Shown in pieces: positions 22,318 to 31,649 of a stretch of DNA of 64,000 nt. The stretch is taken from NCBI GenBank assembly GCA_903813345.2, contig CAIIXF020000006.1, positions 5,382,989 through 5,446,988 of the forward strand, in the 5' to 3' direction. A program made the translations under genes and the position numbers. Position 1 is the stretch's first letter; every line of letters starts with the position of its first letter. This DNA is from Owenia fusiformis. Taxonomy: Eukaryota > Annelida > Polychaeta > Sabellida > Oweniidae. The notes under the pieces are model-generated. The model saw nothing but the letters and a program-made list of their open reading frames with translations, did not search any database and had not been told where the DNA came from.

Positions 22318-22560
22318 TGTTCCTTTGATGAATTTTTTTCCTCTTAACATGTTCAATCTCTGTCATTATCATTGGATCGTTTTACACTTCCTAAACATGC
22401 TTGATGGTTTCTGTCATAAAAGCAGGAATAATGGTTCTAATGGTTTCTTAATGGTATAAGGATGTCTGCAGCGGAATATAATTCACAAGAAACACATCAT
22501 GTTACGCAATACAATAGGTCTTTAGCTGGCACTCTCTATGCGTGCTTCATACATCAACGA
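22318..22560. repeat. Old duplication, copy 2 (partner 11631-11915)
   Basis: This is the counterpart of the block at 11.6 kb, with 'tcataaaagcaggaataatggttctaatgg' and 'tagctggcactctctatg' as landmarks. No coding content is recognised. Confidence 0.5.
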
Positions 22561-23084
22561 TTCAGCAACTGCATTGGAAACTGGTGGAGATGATGATAAG
22601 TCGTTCCCCGAGGTGGCATCTCTTGCTTACGACGAGCAAATGGTAATTCAAAATAATTCTACCAATTGCTCAGTCTTCTTCTGTCTTGTTTAGATACACG
22701 TTGTATCAGTTCAGGGTTTCAATCAAAAATGACATTTTGAAATTAGGCACGTTCGCGTTATACTGAGATAAACATAGAGACGATAGATATACAGAGGAAA
22801 GATTGGGGAATGTGCTATTTAAATGGGATAATGTAGGAGAGCCACACTGTTTAACAAAGTTCACTGTAAATTCCTCGGTCATATGAAATACTTATTTACT
22901 TAATATTCCAAGATGGAAAGGGCTGAGAGAGTGTTGTGGATTTTAACTGAAAAAGTTGAATAAACAGTACAATAAAATAATGTAATGAAATAATTTTATT
23001 ACCGATCATTAGCAATGATAGTGAATAAACTAGAAGTAACCTGTTCAAGAATTCTCTAGTATTAGTAATCGTGATCAGATAGTT
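22561..23084. other. Unassigned DNA
   Basis: No gene or repeat recognised. Confidence 0.3.
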
Positions 23085-23690
23085 CTTCTAGACGAAGCGT
23101 ATTAAGAACAGTTTAATGACCATTAGAAAAAGAACATGAGAAAACAGTCTGCGCAAAACGATGATAAGCCTTACATAATTAAATGATAAAATGATAGCCT
23201 ACGTGAAGCTTTCATCATAAAGGTGAGGTAGAGACGAGTTTACTACCAGTTGCTCATTAGGCACTGCATCCACAAATCAACATTTTCCAGACTTGCCACA
23301 TCATTTACCATATAATCCAGCCATCAGTGAGCTGTGGCGGTGATATATGGCTAGCGGAAACACTTCATTCATAAAATTATATTTTCATAGCGTGCTACCT
23401 GCCGATAACCTTCAACTGAATTCTTCCTAGAAAAAGTCACTGTTCTCTTTGATGTCATTCGGGAAGTCTAACAACTATATAACAGGAAGAAAGTCTTCAA
23501 ATTTGATTGAATGCATTAAAATAACTTGATGTTATGTTCCTGCTTTCTGCTCTAAAAGGTTAAAAACCACAACTATAATGCATTATTTTATTATTTCCGC
23601 TCGTTAGTTGCAGATTAACACAGTAATAGGTTTATATTATTTGTTATTGACACTGAACACTGTAAATTACTTTTTACTAACGTTCAATGC
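23085..23690. repeat. Old duplicated block, copy 3
   Basis: Counterpart of 4880-5420 and, more weakly, 2641-3880. 'gcgtgctacctgccgataacc' (23392) and 'tttccgctcgttagttgcagattaacac' (23594) are the clearest landmarks, matching 'tttgccgctggttagctacagattatcac' at 5361. Confidence 0.55.
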
Positions 23691-24473
23691 CCATTTCAGG
23701 TTTCAAATTCTCAGAAACAACTTGACGTTATATGATGTATTTAACGCCCGTCGGTATTCTAAGCGTAATTCATTGCATATTTCTCGTGTTTTATTAAGCA
23801 CATTTATTTATATTTTATTTATTGCAATGATTTGAATTTAGTGTTGCTCATTCTATTAGCTATAATGTTTAAAACGATTATATGCGTCCCCAGTAATATT
23901 TATTCTCTTAATTGATTACAAAGTTAACCCTGTCGTATCTCTGCTTGTATGGCTGACTACCTGGTGACCAAATCAGAGAGTAAGAATATAACAATGAATA
24001 GTGCAACAAATGTTTTTGTTTGTGCCTATGGTTGGGGATATGTAACAATTTCATGAAAGTAGAAATTCTGGGAATATGATTTGTGAAAGGTGTTTACCTG
24101 AATAACACACATAATGCTAACACACATAGAGCTACGGAACATTATCTTAAAGATCTTCCGATTGTCCCAAAAATAGAGAGCACTAAAACAAGATTCTCTT
24201 AAAACTAAATAGAGAGTTATTTGATGAAACTTCTAGACATTTATATGATAATTACATCTGTCAACTGGTAAAATTAAAAAGTAAAAAGCATATGCGTTTA
24301 TTTTTTTTAATCTCTGTACAATCTTAACCGATGGATAATTTTCATCACATTTGACAATATTCACATTCTTAAAACACTTTTGAAAGGAAGTCGTTTTAGA
24401 AATGTGAACCTGCGAAAATTCAAGATACGACTTCCTTTATAAATATTTTAAGAACATAGGTTCTCACACATTG
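23691..24473. other. Unassigned DNA
   Basis: AT-rich, with no convincing frame. Confidence 0.3.
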
Positions 24474-24575
24474 TACCCTTTGCATTCGTTTGACTTCACT
24501 TCTTAAAAGAGAGCTTACATTGCTGTCTGTACGTAATCTTTCATATTGAGTTCTGACAGGAAGTGACGTCATCGT
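24474..24575. mobile_element. Partial copy of the TACCCT/AGGGTA family with CRE
   Basis: Starts TACCCTTTGCATTCG, then 'tttgacttcacttcttaaaag' and AGAGCTT, the inverse of the right end of the 16381-16749 element. TGACGTCATCG at 24563 matches the inverse of CGATGACGTCA at 16596. The homology fades afterwards. Confidence 0.6.
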
Positions 24576-24710
24576 GCCCAACTTACTTGTGAAGGTAGCA
24601 TTCCAACAAAATTTGAAATGAAAAAGAAAGAAATAAACTGTATATTTAACAATCATACTTTACGACCTAAAAGAAAAAACGTAACGGCGGAGTACAGAAG
24701 AAGTGAGTAG

Positions 24711-24909
24711 CTCCCATAATACCATCATTTTCTATCGTATTCGGGGATTCTCCTTAGCCATCCCATATGGTCATACAAGCCTTATATGGATCTATCACAT
24801 GACATTCAAAATGGCGGACAACGGTCAGTTGGATTCCTATATGGTCATTTAAGCCTTATATGAATCTAGCACATGGGTACCACGTGATCGAATATGAAGG
24901 CTATGGGAG
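24711..24909. mobile_element. Small inverted-repeat element, ~200 bp
   Basis: CTCCCATA at 24711 and TATGGGAG at 24902-24909 are inverted. Inside is a direct duplication: 'atatggtcatacaagccttatatggatctatcacatg' (24768) and 'atatggtcatttaagccttatatgaatctagcacatg' (24839). No duplication of the target was identified. Confidence 0.4.
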
Positions 24910-26757
24910 ATCTCCCCCCTGGGCGGAATAGCTGATTTTATGTGTCTTCACCTTTGTGCTTTTACTCTCAATTAGAAGTGATGATATGACTTTCTCATAA
25001 TATCTAAAAGAGGACGATCTTTTTGGAAATGCACATACCAAAGCATACGTGCATTTGTTGAAACAGCTTTGTCGAGACAAGAACAAAGCCTTAAGTTCCA
25101 ATTATTGAAAACAATACTATGTCTACCCACGTGTTTCTAGCGTGTCTGACTCTGGAGAACTCATTATCTTTTCTCAACATGTCTCCTGTGTCGAGCTTTA
25201 TGTCACCATTGGCTTCTTGGAATCCTTTAATCGCTTATAAGTACAATTAGACTGACACCCAGACCCCATGTAGACATTTGTTTCGACAACAACAATTTCA
25301 GGAATAAAACTGAGCCTAATCAGAGCTAGTGAAAAATATATCGAGCAATGGCAGTATATAAAATCCATCATACTTTATATGCAAAATTGTACCGTGCCAC
25401 TTTGTAAAAAGCTAGATTCTAGTTTCGTCCAAAAGATTATTGAATGATACAAGAGGCGAGAAACGTTTTGCTTGTCGGGCAAAAAGAGGTACACACAAAA
25501 TAAATAAAAATAAAAAGCATTCGTGCGGTGTAAGGATTGAATGACATATTACCTAAATACACCAATAGCAAATGACTTGCTTATTGGCCAGACTGAGTTT
25601 TCAAACTCTGTTTAGATGGAAAGACACCTAAATCGTAAAAATCGGCAATAACCTTGAATTAATAATTCCCATTTCAGTGGTCGAAAAATGTATCAAATTA
25701 TAAGAACCAAGTTATATCAATCATATATCTTAGATCCGGGCCTAACTTAATCCAAATAATGTAGGTTCTTATTATCCATATTGCGGCCACTTGCCTTAAG
25801 CAGAAGGCTTAACAAGAGATTATGATAAGTCTCTAAATAGGTGTTTTCTGGAACTTACATTTACTTTTTGTCGTTATACCGAAGGCTATTCAAGCCCAAT
25901 GGGACTTAGTCTGTCCATTTTCTCGTAGCCTCTCATTTGTTAAAGTCATGGCCAATCATGTATGAAATCTTGACGAAGCATAATCTCTCGTGTATAGTTA
26001 GAGAAGATTATTGAGAAGAGTGACTGATCGCATCAAAGCATATCAGTGCCATATCGGCAGCATCCGATGGCCACAATTCATCTTAAATAACAAGAGAGCG
26101 ATCTTATTGATCTCACATGTGATTAAAGACATTATTAGACGCAGGGGTTCTCCAGAACACTCTTTTCAAATTGACTTCAACATCATTAACGCTGTATAAA
26201 TAGAAGATAATTAAAAGCAAAACCTGAAAAGAACTGTTGAGAGAGATCCGGAACGGTGTCATAAATCATGACTTAATAGATAGGTTCCGATTTTATTATT
26301 TTATGTACGCCAGTCTGTTAAGGTCAGGCAAACATAGTTACGTGTAGGATATTTGAAGAACGTAATGCCAGAAGAAGGGAAAAAACTTGATTCATTTTTT
26401 GTTAGACATCATGATACAAAATGAAATGACTGTTAAATGGCTGAATTAATGTTTTTAATATATTTGCATGTCCTTGAAATTTAACATGACTTCTAATAAA
26501 ATAAGCTTCATTTTATATCTCGTTTGATCTACGATGCGTTGTTGATTAGTTGATTGACGGTCTCTGCAAAAAACTACAATTGATATGTCAATTGTGACTC
26601 AAGTGACAGAATGAAATGCCATAGCTGTTTGTTGTTTGTCCTGTAATACCGAGTCCAAAGAGAAGATCGAGTTGTGACGTTTATTCCTACTGTATGTTGT
26701 TCCGTTAATCAAGAATTACACTGTTGCATTAATTTAGAATTTTCATAAATAATAACA
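24910..26757. other. Unassigned DNA
   Basis: No gene, RNA or repeat was recognised in this stretch. The 62-codon frame at 26011-26199 has no motif. Confidence 0.35.
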
Positions 26758-27065
26758 TTCACTGGGGAGTATCGTGATGCAACAACACCGTGTTGTTGCA
26801 TCAAGATGGCCAGACTTCCGGTGATAGATTTTCGTACGATATTTTGTTTCCCCAATTAAACCCATTTCTAGGACGAGTTGCTCAATAACCATACACGTGC
26901 AGTTAGCGCACGATCTATATTTAAAGAAACTGTCATTAGTATACATGTACCATCAGCAAGAAGCAATCAGTTCACGGTTTTAGTTCCTCACTATTGATGC
27001 AACAACACCAAACCGAAGATGCAACAACACTCCTCTAGATTTGAGCAATGATGCAGCAACACCAA
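26758..27065 (+). mobile_element. GATGCAACAACAC element, copy 1
   Basis: Contains the 27-bp palindrome at 26776-26802 (GATGCAACAACAC, one centre base, then its inverse), a body with 'ggccagacttccggtgatag' and 'ggacgagttgctcaataacc', then three more GATGCAACAACAC-type words near 26996-27065. A copy in reverse orientation lies at 30741-31044. No open frame is shared. The repeated word is a likely binding site or end sequence. Confidence 0.75.
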
Positions 27066-27331
27066 TTAATAGTATAATTTCAGAAGACCGTAAAGCTCGA
27101 GAGGAACAGATTTTTAAATGCTACTATTGCAACACCGTTTCCCATTAGCCTACCCATATTTTCGTTCTTCTCAAGGCATTCAAAATACACGTTCTGCGGG
27201 CGAAGATCCTTTATATGTATTTTCAAAAAGTTATACTTTTACATATTATAATGTACTGGACGTTGTTCTATAACATAGTTCAATCGCCTTTAACATGGCA
27301 AGCTTTAGTAACCCAATCTATTTTCATAAAC

Positions 27332-27459
27332 CACTGTTCCATAGCTTGATGACCCTGACTCCAGTTAGTATCATTCAAAATGGTGGACAAACATCTTTCG
27401 TTCTCGGTAAACATAATTGTGCTATTGGATATTATCTTTCATCCATCTGTGGAACAGTG
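27332..27459. mobile_element. 128-bp MITE with ATAAAC target duplication
   Basis: Starts CACTGTTCCATAG and ends CTGTGGAACAGTG, inverted copies with one mismatch. ATAAAC precedes (27326-27331) and follows (27460-27465). Too short to encode anything. A related left end is at 710. The superfamily is not assigned. Confidence 0.65.
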
Positions 27460-27465
27460 ATAAAC

Positions 27466-27883
27466 TAGTAGATGTACGTTACCACTGTTTATCAAATTAT
27501 AACTAAAATAGTTTAACTGTGACATTCGTGAGCTTATGTTGATGGGATGATTGCTTCATCTATGATATAATATGATATGATTCTTTATTTCCTCCAATTT
27601 GGAGAGCCAACGTGTAAAAACGTCTACTTGACTTTATTAGAGAAGCCGTTTAGTTACACGTTTAATGGAAATCTTGCACGACGCACATGTAGAATTATTG
27701 CTCTCTTTGGATTCCTTCTCTCCGACTGAGTAAAAAGGTAAACAAAAGTGATAAGATTTAGGGCCCAAAAAGGTAAATTGATAGGGGTATAGTTATCCCA
27801 GATATCCCGGGCCCTCGGGAAATATCATATTGTCTCTCGGAATAAAACCAATATTGAATCCCTCTCAGTAAATAACTGTTATA
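27466..27883. other. Unassigned DNA with half-palindrome
   Basis: 'gatatcccgggccctcgggaaatatcatattg' near 27800 resembles one arm of the hairpin at 21722-21862. Otherwise nothing is recognised. Confidence 0.35.
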
Positions 27884-28968
27884 CGAGGGGTGATCCAAAA
27901 GTCTTGGACGCCCCGCTCTAAATTTGCTATTTTTTGATATAATTACATGAAACTTTCAGACAATGAATATCATCATCTTAACAACTTTATGTATAAGTTT
28001 CAACAGAAAATAATATATTTTTGCTACTTTTCTACATATCTTTTAATACCGGGTCCCTGCCACCCGGAACGGTATTTGAATATAGCAAATCACGTCACAA
28101 CTCTTATAATATGGCAAATACTTTAGGTGCAGGTGCACAACCTAACACCAGCCATGATATAAGAGAATTTTCGATTTTCAATCTGAGTGTCATCTGCCAT
28201 AATCATCTTCACATATTAAGACCTACTTTTCAACATATTTTCCGCGAATTTGAACACATTTTTCATACCACTTTACCAATGAATGGAAGACATTTATGAA
28301 ACCGTCAGTGCTTATGTGATACAAATGCTGCTGGAGTTCTACTCTAAACCTCATTCAATGAGTAAAAAACATTTTCTTTCAACCATCTTTTCAACTTGGA
28401 GAAAAGGAAGAAAATCACATGGAGCTATAGATAGACTGTATCGTGCATATGGTAGCTGCTCAAGGTCAATAATTGTGAAATTATCTTGAAGTATTATTTG
28501 TTCCACTTTGATTTTTTCGTGTTCTGCATTTCAGCAGCCATCTTGCAGCAAAAATGATACCAGAATGAGGGTTGCTTGTCTGATGGCATTTTCTTAGAAT
28601 TTGCGGCCTTTGTCATATGTGACATTATAATTACAACACAATTAAATGGTTTCCTAGTAACAAAGGAAGTAAACTAACATGGTTTAACATTCAAAATTCA
28701 AAGAAATATAGTGGTCAAGACTTGTGAAACAAGTGAAATGGCGGTAACATTCAAGGCTGAAAGTTGCCATGTGCGAATACCGTTCCGGGTGGCAGGGTCC
28801 CTGTATTAAAAACTATCTAGAAAACTGTACAAAATATATCATTTCTCCATGAAATTAATACACAAAGTAGTTTGGTTGTTGGTCTTTATTATTGGAAAGT
28901 TTAAAGTAATTTTATCAAAAACCAACAAAATTAGAGCAGGGCGTCCAAGACTTTTGGATCACCCCTCG
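27884..28968. mobile_element. TA-flanked element with ~195-bp terminal inverted repeats
   Basis: CGAGGGGTGATCCAAAAGTC begins the left end and, inverted, the right end. TA flanks both sides (27882-27883 and 28969-28970). The inverted arms run on for about 195 bp to 'ccctgccacccggaacggtatt' at 28079 and its inverse at 28773. CGAGGGGTGATCCAAAA is a familiar mariner-type terminus. The ~690-bp centre contains two short frames (28080-28299 and 28283-28489) without transposase motifs. A second reading is a hairpin MITE hit at its centre by another TA-type element (28049-28803, also TA-flanked). Confidence 0.7.
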
Positions 28969-29089
28969 TATAATAGCATTGTATAACTGCAATATCATTA
29001 AACCAACACTCAGCCTATACAACTCTTGAGAACGATGTACAACTCCTGGATAGCGTAAACTCCCGAGCAGCGTATACAACTCTTCAACT

Positions 29090-29300
29090 TGATATATGAC
29101 ATCATACTTTGGGTGGGATAACAAAGGATATACAATATACAATTCTAGACCTCTCTTGAGGTCAACTGGCAAAATTGTATACCGATACTGTAATCCTTGA
29201 AAGTTCGGAGGTCGAGGTCAACAGTACTCTCAGGGTTTACTGTTGAGGTATACACTTTGACCAGTTGACCGAATAGAGAGGTTAACAATTGTTTGTTAGT
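29090..29300. repeat. Imperfect palindrome, unit 1
   Basis: 'acctctcttgaggtcaactggcaaaattgtatacc' on the left is inverted in 'ggtatacactttgaccagttgaccgaatagagaggt' on the right. The centre holds 'ggtcgaggtcaacagtactctcagggtttactgttgaggt'. A second unit follows at 29330-29480. Confidence 0.7.
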
Positions 29301-29329
29301 CCGAAGAATATAATAATTTGAAGGATATA

Positions 29330-29480
29330 ATATACAATTGTAGATCTCTCTTAAGGTCAACTGGCAAAATTGTATACCGAGACTGTAAACCGAAAAACTA
29401 CTGTTGACAGAGACCGAAGGTCGAGGTATATGATTTTGACGGTTGATCGAATGGAGAGGTCTACAATTTTTTTGTTAGAG
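29330..29480. repeat. Imperfect palindrome, unit 2
   Basis: Direct repeat of the preceding palindrome: 'ctctcttaaggtcaactggcaaaattgtatacc' and, inverted, 'ggtatatgattttgacggttgatcgaatggagag'. A protein-like start follows at 29521. The arrangement resembles 8.2-8.5 kb and 21.3-21.5 kb. Confidence 0.65.
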
Positions 29481-29520
29481 TAAACTAATAATACACATAT
29501 AGACGACAATCATCAATCGG

Positions 29521-29660
29521 CATGGCTTCATTTCACAACCTTTTCTCCGAACCACGTTAGCGATATTTTTTTTAGAAAATATGGAGACAGTGCAAGTAGC
29601 TTAACTATGTATTTGGCACATCACGGCGTACTCGTTAGTGAATTAATGTTAACTTTTAGT
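29521..29660 (+). pseudogene. Short coding-like start after palindromes, frameshifted
   Basis: ATG at 29521 gives MASFHNLFSEP then stops. In another frame FFRKYGDSASSL then TMYLAHHGVLVSEL reads on. The text looks protein-like but broken. I cannot name it. Its place, directly after tandem palindromes, parallels the Crypton-like fragment, so an N-terminal exon of a mobile-element gene is the best guess. Confidence 0.3.
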
Positions 29661-29812
29661 TTCTATTTGTATTTTTGCTATACTTGTCGCCTAGTAAAGT
29701 CATTTTCATCAACGTTTACAAAGTGTCCGTCTTCCATGTTATTTTGTGACGTCATGAAACTTTTTTCAGAAGTAGCGGTCAACAGTACCTAGTAGCGGTC
29801 AACAGTGTACAC

Positions 29813-29979
29813 ATAGTGACTGCCATTGAGGGAAATAGTGCAAAATATTTTCCTCAAGGGAATATCCTGTCCACTGACATGTTCCCGAGGCTGCAGGCCG
29901 AGGGAACAAGTCAGTGGACAGGATATTCCCGAGAGGAAAATTTTTACACTATTTCCCGAAAATGTGGCAGTCACTATTT
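29813..29979. repeat. 167-bp near-perfect hairpin
   Basis: 'gggaatatcctgtccactgac' on the left pairs with 'gtcagtggacaggatattccc' on the right. 'gaggaaaat' pairs with 'attttcctc', 'gggaaatagtg' with 'cactatttccc', and 'atagtgactgcca' with 'tggcagtcactat'. The centre is TGTTCCCGAGG..CCGAGGGAACA. Arms of about 78 bp carry few mismatches, so it is young or maintained. Overlapping mirror frames on both strands come from this symmetry. Confidence 0.85.
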
Positions 29980-30277
29980 GTTTTATTATATACCTGATAA
30001 GTACTCTGTAAACAAAAACAAAATGAGAAGTCTTTTCATTTCAATATTAAATGTTCACAGGTTCTTATTGGCATTTAAAGGCATTTTACCTTTCAACTCC
30101 TATAATCTCAGATTTGGGGGAAGATAAAATGTACTATTGACTGGTCACATGACCTAACTGGTGATTAGTACAATTCATCTTCCCTGAAAGCAGGGATTTA
30201 GGACTTTCCAGGGAATTAGTTCATCTATTCCATGTCATGTGACCATGAATAAGCCAATGAGCATCTAGAATACATCT

Positions 30278-30424
30278 GAGGTATATAATAATACATAATT
30301 TTGACCGCTAATCAACCAATCAGAATCGAGTATTTCAGTTGAGGTACTAACAATACATTTTGTTGCCCGCTCATCAACCAATCAGAATTGAGTATTTCAA
30401 TTGAGGTACTAACAACACAAAATG
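30278..30424. repeat. 62-bp tandem repeat, about 2.4 copies
   Basis: 'atcaaccaatcagaatcgagtatttcagttgaggtactaacaatac' is followed by 'atcaaccaatcagaattgagtatttcaattgaggtactaacaacac', preceded by a partial 'ctgaggtatataataatac'. Each full unit contains CCAATCAGA, a CCAAT-box word. Confidence 0.8.
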
Positions 30425-30740
30425 ACTGATATCTGTTGTCTTTCCAAAATTATATTAGTTATTTGTAAGCAATTTCCATACGGTAAATCAAGGGCATTTA
30501 ATTTAGAAAATGTGTAATCTTTATTTTTCAGATACAATATCAATGAGATTGCCTCCCGGGGATTCTGTACTTTATTTAGTTTGCCTTGTATATCCTTTTA
30601 ACTTTGATATAGACAAAGAAACCAAACAAAATACGTTTCGTTCATGGACCACTGACTCACGCGTTTTATTCATGTCCCGACCTACACCTGTAAATAGAAC
30701 ATAAAACAGTTTCTCTTGTTGTTCAATGATACATTATATT

Positions 30741-31044
30741 GGCGTTTTTGCATCAGCACATTGGTGTTGTTGCATCATCTATAAGAAACAGAGTGGTGTT
30801 GTTGCATCAATAGTGAGGAATTAAAACCACGAATTTATCGCTTCTTGATGATGCTACATGTATACCAATGACAGTTTTTTTAAAAATAGATCATGCGCTA
30901 ACTGCATGTGTATGATTATTGAGCAACTCGTCCTAGAAATGGGTGTAAATTGGGAAAACAAAACATCGTACGAAAATCTATCACCGGAAGTCTGGCCATC
31001 TTGATGCAACAACACGGTGTTGTTGCATCACGATACCCCCCAGT
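30741..31044 (-). mobile_element. GATGCAACAACAC element, copy 2 (inverted)
   Basis: Inverse of 26758-27065. The 27-bp palindrome is at 31003-31029, with 'ctatcaccggaagtctggcc', 'gagcaactcgtcctagaaatggg' and several GTGTTGTTGCATC words. The pair could form a ~300-bp stem with a 3.7-kb loop, or allow inversion of the segment between. Confidence 0.75.
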
Positions 31045-31049
31045 GAACA

Positions 31050-31437
31050 TTAAAACAGATACAAAATAATTCGATTCGTTACTTTATACGAGATATGGAA
31101 TCTGATACATGGTGACAGAATATTTATAACAGTTTAGAACTATTTTCATTGGCAAGATTCGTCGAAATATTCTGTAGTTGTTGCATATACTATTTCAATA
31201 TTGTGGTATTGATTCCCAAATAACGATTGAGACACTGTTTCTGCCAAATCATAGTTTTGGATGTAACAGTACCCCTCCCTTTAATAACTTGTAGTCAAAT
31301 GTGTTTTAATGTGTTTTGGTATCGTCCCCTTTAACACATATTAATTGCTCTTGACTATTAACACGGAGTCATGGATTTGCGGGATAGCTCCATCATCTAA
31401 TTTCAAGAAAATGATTCAAGAGACTAAAGAGATTTAT
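31050..31437. other. Unassigned DNA
   Basis: Nothing recognised. Confidence 0.3.
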
Positions 31438-31644
31438 TCAACAGCATAAATCTACTGACATGTTTAACAGCACAAATAAATCAGTATTTTTGCAATTCAT
31501 ATAAAAAAACGTTTGATTGACCCGATGATCTGGTTTTCTATAATCTAATAGATTCCAATAGTTTGTGATTAAATTGTGTCTGTACTGAATAGGCGCATAT
31601 ACTCGGCCCAATTTATCTTGAAGGTTCGAAACTTCGAACAACAT
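31438..31644 (-). pseudogene. Coding-like fragment with KPDHRVNQ motif
   Basis: Partner of the fragment at 6259-6534. It reads NLLDYRKPDHRVNQTFFY and then CKNTDLFVLLNMSVDLCC to a stop. The similarity covers about 40 residues with many changes. It has an ATG at 31644, but no other evidence of a complete gene. Confidence 0.3.
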
Positions 31645-31649
31645 TCCGT

